DNA of 64,000 nucleotides from Microvirga splendida (GCF_016427565.1 NZ_JAELXT010000001.1:310001-374000); one strand, 5' to 3'. Counted from the first letter of the stretch, positions 16,112 through 27,815 are shown. Numbers and translations: made by a program. The notes: generated from the sequence alone by a model not told the origin.

Positions 16112-17734
16112 TCAGTGCCGTAGTCCCGGCGCCTCCTGGCCTGTGCGGGCCACGTATTCCGTGTAGCCGCCGCCATATTGGTGAATGCCGTCCGGGGTGA
16201 TTTCCAGAAGGCGGTTGGACAGGGCGGCCAGGAAGTGGCGATCGTGCGAGACGAAGAGCATGGTGCCCTCGTATTTCGACAGCGCGTCGATCAGCATCTC
16301 CTTGGTGGCCATGTCGAGATGGTTCGTGGGCTCGTCGAGCACCAGGAAGTTCGGCGGGTCGTAGAGCATCTTGGCCATCACGAGGCGCGCCTTCTCGCCG
16401 CCGGAGAGAACGCGGCATTTCTTCTCCGCGTCGTCCCCTGAGAAGCCGAAGCAGCCGGCGAGTGTGCGCAGGGACCCCTGCCCGGCCTGCGGGAACGAAT
16501 CCTCCAGGAACTCGAACACGGTGCGGTCGCCCTCCAGCACCTCCATGGCGTGCTGGGCGAAGTAGCCCATCTTGACGCTCGCCCCGATGGTCACCGACCC
16601 TTCGTCGGGCGCCGTGGTGCCGGCCACGAGCTTCAGGAGCGTCGACTTGCCGGCGCCGTTGACGCCCATGACGCACCAGCGCTCCTTCCGGCGCACGCCG
16701 AAGTCGAAGCCCTCGTAGATGCTGCGGCTGCCATAGCGCTTGTGCACGTTCTTGAGGCTGACAACATCGTCGCCCGAGCGCGGCGCGGGCAGGAAGTCGA
16801 ACGCCACCGATTGCCGGCGCTTGGGCGGCTCCACCCGGTCGATCTTCTCCAGCTTCTTGACCCGGCTCTGCACCTGGGCCGCATGGGAGGCGCGCGCCTT
16901 GAAGCGCTCGATGAACTTGATTTCTTTCGCGAGCATTGCCTGCTGGCGCTCGAACTGCGCCTGCTGCTGCTGCTCGTTCAACGCACGCTGCTGCTCGTAG
17001 AACTCGTAATTGCCCGAATAGGTGGTGAGCGAGCCGCCATCGATTTCCATGATCTTGTTGACGATGCGGTTCATGAAGGCGCGGTCGTGCGAGGTCATGA
17101 GCAGCGCGCCGTCATAGCCCTTGAGAAACTCCTCCAGCCAGATCAGGCTCTCGAGGTCGAGATGGTTGCTCGGCTCGTCGAGCAGCATCACGTCCGGGCG
17201 CATGAGCAGGATGCGGCCGAGCGCGACGCGCATCTTCCAGCCACCGGACAGGGCGCCCACGTCGCCGTCCATCATCTCCTGGGAAAAGCCGAGGCCTGCC
17301 AGAACCTCGCGCGCCCGGCCCTCCAGCGAATAGCCGTCGAGCTCCTCGTAGCGTGCCTGCACCTCGCCGTAGCGTTCGATGATCCTGTCGAGATCGTCCG
17401 CCTTGTCCGGGTCGACCATGGCGGCTTCGAGCTCGCGCAGTTCCGCCGCCACGGCGCTCACGGGACCTGCGCCCTCCATCACCTCGGCGGCGGCGCTGCG
17501 GCCGGCCATCTCGCCCACGTCCTGGCTGAAATACCCGATGGTGATGCCGCGATCGACGGAGACTTGGCCCTCGTCCGGCTGCTCCTCCTTGGTGACCATG
17601 CGAAAGAGCGTGGTCTTTCCCGCGCCGTTGGGACCCACGAGGCCGATCTTCTCGCCCTTCTGAAGGGTGCCCGACGCCTCGATGAAGAGGATCCGGTGGC
17701 TGTTCTGCTTGCTGACGTTCTCGATGCGAATCAT
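16112..17734 (-). CDS. ABC-F family ATPase (ribosome-associated type)
   Basis: 540 aa with two ABC domains and no membrane segments. Domain 1 has Walker A GPNGAGKTT and signature LSGGWKMRVALGRILL; domain 2 has GVNGAGKST and LSGGEKARLVMAKML. Both carry LLDEPSNHLD or VLDEPTNHLD Walker B plus catalytic Glu. The linker between them is long, charged and Gln-rich (YEQQRALNEQQQQAQFERQQ), as expected for the P-site tRNA interaction motif of ABC-F translation factors. It is closest in layout to YbiT/Uup types. Its start lies 92 bases after the secA stop, with a terminator between. Confidence 0.92.
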   Translation of the reverse strand: MIRIENVSKQNSHRILFIEASGTLQKGEKIGLVGPNGAGKTTLFRMVTKEEQPDEGQVSVDRGITIGYFSQDVGEMAGRSAAAEVMEGAGPVSAVAAELRELEAAMVDPDKADDLDRIIERYGEVQARYEELDGYSLEGRAREVLAGLGFSQEMMDGDVGALSGGWKMRVALGRILLMRPDVMLLDEPSNHLDLESLIWLEEFLKGYDGALLMTSHDRAFMNRIVNKIMEIDGGSLTTYSGNYEFYEQQRALNEQQQQAQFERQQAMLAKEIKFIERFKARASHAAQVQSRVKKLEKIDRVEPPKRRQSVAFDFLPAPRSGDDVVSLKNVHKRYGSRSIYEGFDFGVRRKERWCVMGVNGAGKSTLLKLVAGTTAPDEGSVTIGASVKMGYFAQHAMEVLEGDRTVFEFLEDSFPQAGQGSLRTLAGCFGFSGDDAEKKCRVLSGGEKARLVMAKMLYDPPNFLVLDEPTNHLDMATKEMLIDALSKYEGTMLFVSHDRHFLAALSNRLLEITPDGIHQYGGGYTEYVARTGQEAPGLRH

Positions 17735-17768
17735 GGGTCTTTGAAACTTGAAGATGTTGGGCGGCGCA

Positions 17769-17798
17769 GAAAAAGCCCGGCCATGAGGCCGGGCTTTT
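17769..17798 (-). terminator. Terminator of secA
   Basis: 12-bp stem AAAAGCCCGGCC / GGCCGGGCTTTT with a 4-base loop, followed on the minus strand by more T. Its core is nearly identical to the terminator of the neighbouring ABC-F gene. Confidence 0.9.
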
Positions 17799-17826
17799 CA
17801 CGGTATGGTTTCAGCGTGTGGCGGCT

Positions 17827-20637
<2,811 letters not shown>

Positions 20638-20888
20638 CGGGAGCCTTCGAAAATTCCGTAAAGAGACAAGGGGCGTTTGCGCCGCCTTATAGACCTAATT
20701 ATGCCAGAGCGCATCTTAAAGGCTGTGCCTTTAATGGCGCAGCCTCAAGGGGGCACCCGGCAGGGCCGTTCAAGACCCTGCGAGCGGCGATGCTGTGACA
20801 TAAATATGCCATTACTTGCAAACGTAAACACATTCGGCCATCTGATCGTCGCTGCCCGTGGGCGATCACGCTCACCAGAGGAAACACA

Positions 20889-21791
20889 ATGAATCGCTCA
20901 CTCACGCTCCGGAAGAGCCTTCTCTCCCTCGGCGCCGCCCTGCCGCTCCTGGCCGGCGCCGCCCTCGCCCAGACCCCCGCAACGCCTGCGGCCCCGGCCA
21001 CGTCGCCCGCGACGGTTCCCGCCGTCGATCCCGCCAAGGTGGTCGCCCGCGTCAACGGAATCGAGATCACGGAAGGCGATCTTGCCATCGCGGCCGAGGA
21101 TTCGGCCCTGCAGATGCCCAACATTCCCGACGAACAGAAGCGGGACCTGCTCATCGGCTACATGATCGACCTCAAGCTCGGCGCCAAGGCGGCCGAGGCC
21201 GCCAAGGTCGGCAGCGGCGCCGAATTCGCCCGCAAGCTCGCCTACAACCGGGACAAGACCCTGCTCGACCAGTACCTGGAGCAGGAGGCCAAGAAGGCCG
21301 TGACCGCGGAGGCCGCCCGCAAGCTCTATGAGGAGACCGTCAAGAGCGTGCCGGCCGAGCAGGAGGTCCGGGCCCGTCACATCCTGGTGGAGAACGAGGA
21401 GGAGGCGAAGAAGATCGCGGCCCGCGTGAAGGGCGGCGAGGATTTTGCCAAGGTGGCCGGCGAGGTTTCCAAGGACCCGGGCTCCAAGACCGACGGCGGC
21501 GATCTCGGCTTCTTCACCAAGGACCGCATGGTCGAGCCCTTCGCCGAAGCCGCCTTCAAGCTCGAGCCCGGCCAGATCTCCGACCCCGTCAAGAGCCAGT
21601 TCGGCTGGCACGTGATCAAGGTCGAGGAAAAGCGCAGCAAGCCGGCGCCGACTTTCGAGGAAACCAAGGACCAGGTGGAAGCCTACCTTGCCCGCAAGGC
21701 CCAGCAGGACCTGATCCTCGGCCTGCGTAAGGATGCCAAGATCGAGCGCCTGGACGACAAGGGCAACCTGGTCGAGCAGAAGCAGCCGTAA
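20889..21791 (+). CDS. Periplasmic parvulin-type peptidyl-prolyl isomerase
   Basis: 300 aa with a signal peptide (ALPLLAGAALAQ, cleavage after ALA) and an Ala/Pro/Thr-rich linker. A SurA/PrsA-like N-terminal helical region is followed by a PpiC rotamase domain near residues 155-250: ARHILVENEEEAKKI, FAKVAGEVSKDPGSKTDGGDLGFF, PVKSQFGWHVIKVEEK, matching the parvulin fold. It probably helps fold exported proteins. It diverges from secA, a functional pairing seen in related genomes. ATG 20889 follows GAGGAAACACA. Confidence 0.92.
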   Translation: MNRSLTLRKSLLSLGAALPLLAGAALAQTPATPAAPATSPATVPAVDPAKVVARVNGIEITEGDLAIAAEDSALQMPNIPDEQKRDLLIGYMIDLKLGAKAAEAAKVGSGAEFARKLAYNRDKTLLDQYLEQEAKKAVTAEAARKLYEETVKSVPAEQEVRARHILVENEEEAKKIAARVKGGEDFAKVAGEVSKDPGSKTDGGDLGFFTKDRMVEPFAEAAFKLEPGQISDPVKSQFGWHVIKVEEKRSKPAPTFEETKDQVEAYLARKAQQDLILGLRKDAKIERLDDKGNLVEQKQP

Positions 21792-21815
21792 GGGTTTTCA
21801 GCTTCAGAAAAGTTC

Positions 21816-21846
21816 AGGGCGGCCTTCAGGGCCGCCCTTTTTCTTT
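21816..21846 (+). terminator. Terminator of the parvulin gene
   Basis: 9-bp stem AGGGCGGCC / GGCCGCCCT with a 5-base loop, then TTTTCTTT. It sits 24 bases after the stop. Confidence 0.88.
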
Positions 21847-21851
21847 CCAGC

Positions 21852-21952
21852 GTGTCATTCCCGGCCGGAGCGAAGCGGAGGGGAAGGGAATCCATGGCGC
21901 CGAACGTGTTCATGGATCCCCTTCCCGGTCCTGCGGACCGCCGGGGATGACA
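21852..21952. repeat. Dispersed palindromic repeat family B, copy 1
   Basis: About 100 bp bounded by GTGTCATTCCCGGCCGGAGC and its complement GCCGGGGATGACA, with inner arms GGGAAGGGAATCCATGG and CATGGATCCCCTTCCC. Near-identical copies lie at 41923-42025, 48015-48115 and 52435-52534. All four follow a plus-strand gene, usually just after its terminator. Confidence 0.9.
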
Positions 21953-21970
21953 ATGCCCGATGGGGCAATG

Positions 21971-22183
21971 TCACTTGTTCGTCCGACCCATCCGGCCCGG
22001 ATCGACACCACCCTCACGGTTGGTCTGGTTCTCCACGTCGCCCTGGAATGTCGAGCCGCCGTCGAGGTCGCGGGGGTCCTCGCCGGCCATGGTGGAGCCT
22101 TTCGACCGGCCGATGCCCGGGTCGACGGCGAGATCGCTGCGGGGACGGTCCTGGGGTTGGGTCTTGGGGTGCTTGCCTGTCAC
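21971..22183 (-). CDS. Small hydrophilic hypothetical protein
   Basis: 70 aa, starting with GTG 22183 behind a good SD (GGAGG on the minus strand). It is Gly/Asp/Pro/Thr-rich with no hydrophobic segment: DPGIGRSKGSTMAGEDP, then FQGDVENQTNREGGVDPGRMGRTNK. The second half (GDVxNxTxxxGGVDPxxxGRTNK) looks to me like a conserved short alphaproteobacterial protein of unknown function; that is from memory, not a search. It is probably disordered. It lies between family-B repeat copy 1 and the argJ leader. Confidence 0.65.
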   Translation of the reverse strand: MTGKHPKTQPQDRPRSDLAVDPGIGRSKGSTMAGEDPRDLDGGSTFQGDVENQTNREGGVDPGRMGRTNK

Positions 22184-22346
22184 GGAAGGCCTCCATTGTT
22201 GTCAGACCGCGTCAACGGCGCGGGCGAAGCGTCGTTCCGCTCCGTGACAATGACGTTCCGTGAAGCTTGCACTTGACAAAAAGCCTTAAAAAACCACAGG
22301 TCGCGCTCGCAACGTCGTATCCCCACAGCTCTTGTCCGAGTCCTCC

Positions 22347-23588
22347 ATGTCCAAGACCGTGTCTCCGCTCGCGCCCACGTCGTTCCCGACGCTTCCCGCC
22401 CTCGAGGGCGTCAGGATCGCCACCGCGGAAGCCGGCATCCGATACAGGAACAGGACGGACGTGCTCTATGTGACGCTGCCCAAGGACACGGCTGTGGCGG
22501 GCGTCTTCACCCGCTCCAAGTGCCCCTCAGCCCCGGTCGACTGGTGCCGCAAGAATTTGGCGAAGGGCACGGCGCGGGCGCTGGTGGTGAACTCGGGCAA
22601 CGCCAATGCCTTTACCGGCAAGAAGGGCGCGGAAGCGGTGAAGCTCACCGCCGACATCGCCGCAGAAGCCGCGGGCTGCCGCGCCTCGCAGGTGTTCATC
22701 GCCTCCACGGGCGTCATCGGCGAGCCCCTCGACGCCAGCAAGTTCCAGGGCGTGCTGAGCGCCTGCGAGAAGAAGGCGAAGCCCACCGGCTGGACCGATG
22801 CGGCCAAGGCCATCATGACCACCGACACCTTCCCGAAGGTGGCGACCCGCACGGCCAAGATCGGCGGCGTCGACGTGACGATCAACGGCATCGCCAAGGG
22901 CGCCGGCATGATCGCCCCCGACATGGCCACCATGCTCTCCTTCGTGTTCACCGACGCGCCCATCGCCGCGCCGGTGCTGCAGACGCTTCTGAAGAAGGGT
23001 GCCGACAAGAGCTTCAACTGCGTGACGGTGGACAGCGACACCTCCACGTCCGATACGCTGCTCTTCTTCGCCACCGGAACGGCCGCGGCCAAGGGAGCAC
23101 CCACGATTTCTCTGCCGAGCGACCGGCGCCTCAAGGAGTTCCGTGCGGCGCTCGAGAACCTCCTGTGTGACTTGGCCCAGCAGGTTGCCCGCGACGGCGA
23201 GGGCGCGCGCAAGTTCGTGACCGTGAAGGTGACGGGCGCCACGGGCGCGACCTCGGCCAAGCGCATCGCCATGGCGATCGCCAATTCACCCCTGGTGAAG
23301 ACCGCGGTGGCCGGCGAGGACGCCAACTGGGGCCGCGTGGTCATGGCGGTGGGCAAGGCGGGCGAGCCCGCCGAGCGCGACAAGCTCGCGATCTGGTTCG
23401 GCGATATCCGGGTGGCCGTGAAGGGCGCCCGCGATCCGGACTACGACGAGGCGAAGACCTCCAGCTACATGAAGGGCGACGAGATCACGATCCGGCTCGA
23501 TCTCGGCCTCGGCCGCGGCGAGGCGACCGCCTGGACCTGCGACCTGACCAAGGCCTATGTGGAGATCAACGGCGATTACCGGAGCTGA
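22347..23588 (+). CDS. argJ: Bifunctional glutamate N-acetyltransferase / N-acetylglutamate synthase
   Basis: 413 aa from ATG 22347 (a TTG at 22332 is less likely). ArgJ transfers acetyl from N-acetylornithine to glutamate in the cyclic arginine pathway. The autocleavage nucleophile is T195 in [15 protein letters not shown], which splits the precursor into alpha and beta chains. [28 protein letters not shown] and AGEDANWGR are all family signatures. In related genomes argJ lies directly beside mutT; here two small secreted-protein genes separate them. Confidence 0.96.
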   Translation: MSKTVSPLAPTSFPTLPALEGVRIATAEAGIRYRNRTDVLYVTLPKDTAVAGVFTRSKCPSAPVDWCRKNLAKGTARALVVNSGNANAFTGKKGAEAVKLTADIAAEAAGCRASQVFIASTGVIGEPLDASKFQGVLSACEKKAKPTGWTDAAKAIMTTDTFPKVATRTAKIGGVDVTINGIAKGAGMIAPDMATMLSFVFTDAPIAAPVLQTLLKKGADKSFNCVTVDSDTSTSDTLLFFATGTAAAKGAPTISLPSDRRLKEFRAALENLLCDLAQQVARDGEGARKFVTVKVTGATGATSAKRIAMAIANSPLVKTAVAGEDANWGRVVMAVGKAGEPAERDKLAIWFGDIRVAVKGARDPDYDEAKTSSYMKGDEITIRLDLGLGRGEATAWTCDLTKAYVEINGDYRS

Positions 23589-23607
23589 TGGGGCTCCGCC
23601 TGAGCGG

Positions 23608-23991
23608 CTAAGGAATGACTTTGACAGTGACCTGAACCGGCCAGGTCGTGTCATTGCCCCACCGGTCTTGCCCGACCCAGGCCCACGTAAACTGGTCGGA
23701 ACCTGCAAAGCCAGCCTTTGCCGCATAGACCACGGCTGTTCCTTGCGCAGTAGCAGATCCAACGGACGCCTTGTTTAGGATGCGCGCCTCGGAGATAGCA
23801 GAAAGCGAACCACCCAAAGTAATTCTGCATGCTTTCCCGGCTTTAACCGTCATCTCCAGATCAGTCGTTTGACCCTGCGCGGTTCGGAAAGCAGGATAGG
23901 AGCAGTTTTTGCCCTGAATGAGTTGTGCCTGCGCATCGTCAATCGGATGAAACAGGAAAATCAAAGTCGCGATAACAACGATTTTTTGCAT
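23608..23991 (-). CDS. Small secreted protein, tandem paralogue A
   Basis: 127 aa from ATG 23991 (GGGGG upstream). A signal peptide (VVIATLIFLFHPIDDAQA) is followed by a roughly 105-residue domain: two Cys (NCSYP, GKACRI), TVKAGK, AKAGFAGSDQFTW, GQDRWG and a C-terminal VTVKVIP. The pattern looks like one beta-sandwich (Ig-like) exported domain with one disulfide. It is a paralogue of the next gene upstream (24092-24469): CS, TVKAGK-C, the KxxVGxA/KPKIGRA block, YxAKxGFxGxDxF, GQxRxG and V-x-VIP/VVP align in order. AT-richer than its surroundings. Function unknown. Confidence 0.7.
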   Translation of the reverse strand: MQKIVVIATLIFLFHPIDDAQAQLIQGKNCSYPAFRTAQGQTTDLEMTVKAGKACRITLGGSLSAISEARILNKASVGSATAQGTAVVYAAKAGFAGSDQFTWAWVGQDRWGNDTTWPVQVTVKVIP

Positions 23992-24091
23992 AAGCCCCCG
24001 CAAGCTGTGCTGTACTTTTTATTTGATATAATTTCGATTAGACGTATTCGACCAACTGGAACTGGATAAGTTCTTTTGGCACTCAGTCCGG

Positions 24092-24469
24092 TTAGGGAAC
24101 GACCGTAATCTTCCTCCGGATGGTCACCCGCATCGGTCCGCCATACCGCCCTTGTCCGATGAACGTGTAGGCGAATTCGTCAGGCCCTTGGTACCCGGGT
24201 TTGGCAAGGTAGTAGGGTTTGAGGCCCTCTACACCGGCTCTGCCGATCTTTGGCTTCTGCGAGATTACTGTTTCGGTAAGCGCGCCTGGAATACCGTCGA
24301 GGCCGAAAAGGCAGCCCTTACCGGCCTTCACGGTCAGTGGGCCCTCAACTTCGGAGATCTCGCCGGTGAAGTAAACCGGGGCCCCCGAGCAGTTTTGGGC
24401 GAGCGCGTCGGAGGCAAATGCCACACATCCGATGATGCTTGCGGCAACGAGGGAAACATATTTGCTCAT
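24092..24469 (-). CDS. Small secreted protein, tandem paralogue B
   Basis: 125 aa from ATG 24469. Signal peptide SLVAASIIGCVAFASDALA, then a domain parallel to paralogue A: NCSGAP, LTVKAGKGC, KPKIGRAGVEG, YLAKPGYQGPDEFAY, IGQGRYGG and ITVVP. The two genes lie head to tail on the minus strand with 100 bp between them, in a visibly AT-rich patch between argJ and mutT. Function unknown; two Cys probably form one disulfide. Confidence 0.7.
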   Translation of the reverse strand: MSKYVSLVAASIIGCVAFASDALAQNCSGAPVYFTGEISEVEGPLTVKAGKGCLFGLDGIPGALTETVISQKPKIGRAGVEGLKPYYLAKPGYQGPDEFAYTFIGQGRYGGPMRVTIRRKITVVP

Positions 24470-24673
24470 TGGAAGACTCTTGGCGTTGTCAGTCATGCAA
24501 TTGAGTAACATACATTGATTGATGCTGGGAGGCAGTTTCGGCAAGAAGGTGAATCGGACACTCAAGCGGAACCTGTGCCATAGCGCACGAGAGATTCAAT
24601 TCGCTCCGCCCCGAGTTTCAGGCTAAGAGACCGGCCCTGAGCCACTCCCTCACGCGCCCAGCGGATCTTTGAC

Positions 24674-25084
24674 GTGCCCCCTCTCAAGCTCACCCTCGTC
24701 GTTGCCGTCGCCCTGATCGACACTGACAACCGCATCCTCCTGGCCCAGCGCCCGGAAGGAAAGCAGCTGGCCGGTTTGTGGGAGTTTCCCGGCGGCAAGG
24801 TGGAGCCGGGCGAGCGGCCGGAGGAGACGCTGATCCGGGAGCTGCGCGAGGAGCTCGGGATCGTCGTGAAGGAGCCCTGCCTCGCGCCGCTGACCTTCGC
24901 GAGCTACGCTTACGAGACCTTCCACCTGCTCATGCCGCTCTATGTCTGCCGCCGCTGGGAGGGCTTCGTGCAGCCGCTGGAGGGACAGGGGCTGAAATGG
25001 GTCAGGCCGCAGGAGCTGCGCTCCTATCCCATGCCGCCGGCCGACGAGCCGCTGATCCCCTTCCTTGTCGATCTCCTGACCTGA
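24674..25084 (+). CDS. mutT: 8-oxo-dGTP diphosphatase (Nudix hydrolase)
   Basis: 136 aa from GTG 24674. It hydrolyses oxidised guanine nucleotides such as 8-oxo-dGTP and so prevents mutations. The Nudix box is complete: GGKVEPGERPEETLIRELREELGI. AQRPEGKQLAGLWEFPGGK before it and the C-terminal GLKWVRPQEL are typical of MutT proper. The next gene starts 8 bases after its stop. Confidence 0.92.
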   Translation: MPPLKLTLVVAVALIDTDNRILLAQRPEGKQLAGLWEFPGGKVEPGERPEETLIRELREELGIVVKEPCLAPLTFASYAYETFHLLMPLYVCRRWEGFVQPLEGQGLKWVRPQELRSYPMPPADEPLIPFLVDLLT

Positions 25085-25092
25085 GGTCGCGC

Positions 25093-26019
25093 ATGTCCAC
25101 AGCCCATGGGGAAGCACCCTCGCTTCCCGCAGCCCCGACCCCGGTTTTTCTGGCGGCGAACCTCCTCGTCTGCTCGATGCTGTGGTCCACCTCGTTCCTG
25201 TTCATCAAGCTGAGCGGAAACATCAACCCCTTCGTGCTGGCCTCGATCCGCGGCCTCATCGGCGCGTCGGCCCTCCTCGTGTGGTTCGCCGTGCAGGCCA
25301 AGAGCCTCCGCCCCGACAACGGCCAGTGGCACCATTGGCTGGTTCTCGGCGCCCTCAACGGCTGGATCCCGAATGTCCTCGTGGCTCATGCGCTGACCCA
25401 GATCGGAACCGCCCCGGCGGCGATGATCCAGGCCTCGGGGCCGCTCATCGTCGCGGTTCTGTCGCACCTGCTCTATGCGGACGAGCGGCTGACATTGCGG
25501 CGCTTCGTGGGCGTCCTCGTCGGCCTTGCGGGCATGGGCATTCTCATCGGTCCGGCGGCCCTGCCGGACAGCGGCATCAGTCCCTGGGGCGCAGGGGCCA
25601 TGGTGGCGACCGCTCTCAGCTATGCCACCGCGAACCTCTATGTCCGCTCCATCCGGCAGGCGGACCCGGCCCGCCTCGCTCTCGGTCAGCAGATCTGCTC
25701 GGCCATTCCGGCAACCGTGCTGGCGCTCGTCGTCACCGGCCCGTCCGCCTTCGCCGCCGTGCCGGACAGTGCGGCTTCGCTGCTGGCGCTGGGCATCGTC
25801 TCCACCGCCCTGCCGATCCTGCTCTTCATGCGGCTCATCCGCCGCGCCGGCCCAACCCGGGCCTCGATGGTCGGTTATCTCCAGCCGGTCTGGACGACGA
25901 TCCTCGCACTCCTGTTCCTCAACGAGAGCATCGGCCTGCGTGAGATGATCGGCGGCGCCGTGGTGCTGTCCGGCGTCGCGCTCGTGTCGTTGAGCGGACG
26001 CTTCAGATCAGTTCGTTGA
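25093..26019 (+). CDS. EamA-domain DMT transporter
   Basis: 308 aa with about ten membrane segments in two EamA repeats. It begins after a short polar N terminus: LLVCSMLWSTSFLFIKLSG, then GTAPAAMIQASGPLIVAVLSHLL and PTRASMVGYLQPVWTTILALLFLNE, the latter two being the conserved fourth helices with Pro. Probably exports small metabolites; substrate not assignable. Eight bases after mutT, so likely co-transcribed. Its last 17 bases overlap the convergent thioesterase gene. Confidence 0.87.
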   Translation: MSTAHGEAPSLPAAPTPVFLAANLLVCSMLWSTSFLFIKLSGNINPFVLASIRGLIGASALLVWFAVQAKSLRPDNGQWHHWLVLGALNGWIPNVLVAHALTQIGTAPAAMIQASGPLIVAVLSHLLYADERLTLRRFVGVLVGLAGMGILIGPAALPDSGISPWGAGAMVATALSYATANLYVRSIRQADPARLALGQQICSAIPATVLALVVTGPSAFAAVPDSAASLLALGIVSTALPILLFMRLIRRAGPTRASMVGYLQPVWTTILALLFLNESIGLREMIGGAVVLSGVALVSLSGRFRSVR

Positions 26020-26437
26020 GCACCGCGCGGGTTTCCGGCGGGATCTCCACCGGGCGCTGGGTTTCTCGGTCCACATAGACATGGACGAAGTGCCCTTGCG
26101 CCGCCGCTGCTTGAGCGCCCTGCCTGAAGATGCCGATTCGGTAGCGCACCGACGAGCGCCCGAGATGCGAAACCGCGATCCCGGCCTCCAGCGCATCGGG
26201 AAAGGCGACGCTCTCGAAATAGGTGCAGCCCGATTCGACCACGAGACCGACCACGGGGCTCTCGGTGATGGCGAGCAGCCCTTTCTCGACAAGCCAGCCG
26301 TTCACGGCGCTGTCGAAATACGAGTAGTAATGCACATTGTTCACGTGCCCGTAAGCATCGTTATCCATCCAGCGAGTAGCGATGGGGCGAAACAGCTTGA
26401 ATTCCGAGCGGTCGGGGCGAGAAGGGCGATCAGTCAT
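26003..26437 (-). CDS. Acyl-CoA thioesterase (4HBT hotdog fold)
   Basis: 144 aa from ATG 26437. The active-site motif MDNDAYGHVNNVHYYSYFD is that of the YbgC/4-hydroxybenzoyl-CoA thioesterase family (catalytic Asp in DxxGHVNN). The length fits a single hotdog domain. It lies 8 bases downstream of an iron-type alcohol dehydrogenase gene and is probably in the same transcript. Natural acyl-CoA substrate unknown. Confidence 0.88.
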   Translation of the reverse strand: MTDRPSRPDRSEFKLFRPIATRWMDNDAYGHVNNVHYYSYFDSAVNGWLVEKGLLAITESPVVGLVVESGCTYFESVAFPDALEAGIAVSHLGRSSVRYRIGIFRQGAQAAAAQGHFVHVYVDRETQRPVEIPPETRAVLNELI

Positions 26438-26445
26438 AGCGCGTC

Positions 26446-27594
26446 TTACCAGGCCGCTTCGTAAATCGCGCGCGCATCGTCGAGGGTGAGCGGGCGCGGA
26501 TTGTTCACGAGCAGCCGGGTCTGCTTCATGGCATCCTCGGCCATCATCGGCACCGCGTCCTGCGGGATGCCCACGTCGCGCAGGCGCGGCTGCAGACCGA
26601 CCTTTGTGCAAAGATCGGCCAGCGCTTCGACGAAGGCCGAGCCCGTGGCGCGGCCTTCGAGTTCCGGGAAAGCATGGGGGGCGAGCTCCGCATAAGCGGC
26701 CTCGCAGGCGCTCGCGTTGAACCGCAGCACGTGCGGCAGCACGAGGGCGTTGGAGAGCCCGTGCGGAATGCCGAAATGCCCGCCGATGGGGTAGGCCAGC
26801 GCATGAACGGCAGCGACCGGCGAATTGGCGAAGGCCTGGCCCGCCAGCATGGAGCCCAGCAGCATGGCGGAGCGCGCCTCCACATCCTGTCCCTGATGCA
26901 CCGCGCGCTCGATGTTGCGGCCAAGCAGGCGCAGCGCTTCCCTGGCGAGCGCCTGCGAGACCGGATTGTTGTTGGCGCTCGTCGAGGTGAAAGCCTCGAT
27001 GGCATGGACCATGGCGTCGATGCCGGTGGCCGCCGTCACATGGGGCGGGAGGCCGAGCGTGAGATCGGGATCGAGCAGCGCGATGTCGGGAATGATCGTG
27101 GGCGAGACCACGCCCTTCTTCTCGTGCGCGCCGGTGGTGACGATGGAGATCGGCGTCACCTCCGATCCCGTGCCTGCCGTGGTGGGAATGGCCAGCAGCG
27201 GCAGGCGCGGTCCTTTCGCGACTCCCACGCCGTAGATGTCGGACAAGCTCTCGCCGCTGGCAGCCAGCAGCGCCACGAGCTTCGCCACGTCGATGGAGGA
27301 GCCTCCGCCGAAGCCGATCACGGCACGCGCGTCGAACGCTTTCGCTTTCTCGACAGCCGCCAGCACCACGTCTTCCGGCGGATCGGCCACGACGGCATCG
27401 AACACGTCGACGGCAATGCCAGCCTGCTCCAGGGCATGGAGAGCCGGCGCGATGAGCCCGGCCTTCACAAGGCCCGCATCGGTGACGAGCGCCACCCGGG
27501 GTCCGAGACGCTGGGCGGCGATTTCGCCTAAGCGCGCGATGCTGCCGGAACCGAAGACGAGGGACGGAGCGGTGTTGAAGGTGAACGGCGACAT
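26446..27594 (-). CDS. Iron-containing alcohol dehydrogenase
   Basis: 382 aa group III ADH. The NAD(P)-binding GFGGGSSIDVAK and TTAGTGSEVT motifs are present. Metal ligands appear as Asp and His in GIDAMVHAIEAFTS and the two His in AVHALAYPIGGHFGIPHGLSNA. It oxidises alcohols or reduces aldehydes; the exact substrate is not clear (lactaldehyde, 4-hydroxybutyrate and maleylacetate relatives share this layout). First gene of a two-gene minus-strand unit with the thioesterase. Confidence 0.92.
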   Translation of the reverse strand: MSPFTFNTAPSLVFGSGSIARLGEIAAQRLGPRVALVTDAGLVKAGLIAPALHALEQAGIAVDVFDAVVADPPEDVVLAAVEKAKAFDARAVIGFGGGSSIDVAKLVALLAASGESLSDIYGVGVAKGPRLPLLAIPTTAGTGSEVTPISIVTTGAHEKKGVVSPTIIPDIALLDPDLTLGLPPHVTAATGIDAMVHAIEAFTSTSANNNPVSQALAREALRLLGRNIERAVHQGQDVEARSAMLLGSMLAGQAFANSPVAAVHALAYPIGGHFGIPHGLSNALVLPHVLRFNASACEAAYAELAPHAFPELEGRATGSAFVEALADLCTKVGLQPRLRDVGIPQDAVPMMAEDAMKQTRLLVNNPRPLTLDDARAIYEAAW

Positions 27595-27685
27595 AGGTGC
27601 TTCCCGAGATGGGATTTGTGTGCGCCGAAGATGCCTCGTGCTTGCCGGGGCAGCAACCCGGATTCCTTACACCCTTAGGAGAACG

Positions 27686-27815
27686 CTAGCGCATCGTGCG
27701 GACCCGGAGGGCCGCGTCAGCGAAAAGTGGATCCGGTTTTCCGCTCCGAACGATGCGCCAGCATGTGGAAGAAGCATTGGACCCAAAAGTGGCTGCCACT
27801 TTTGGGTCCAATGCT
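27686..27815 (-). repeat. Dispersed palindromic repeat family A, copy 2
   Basis: About 130 bp, same family and orientation as 9421-9580. The second hairpin here is a perfect 20-bp inverted repeat (27773-27792 with 27796-27815), centred on AAGTGGctgCCACTT, with a 3-base loop. It ends on the base before the DUF427 stop codon (27816-27818). The first hairpin is bounded by GCGCATCGTGCGGA and TCCGAACGATGCGC. Confidence 0.88.
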
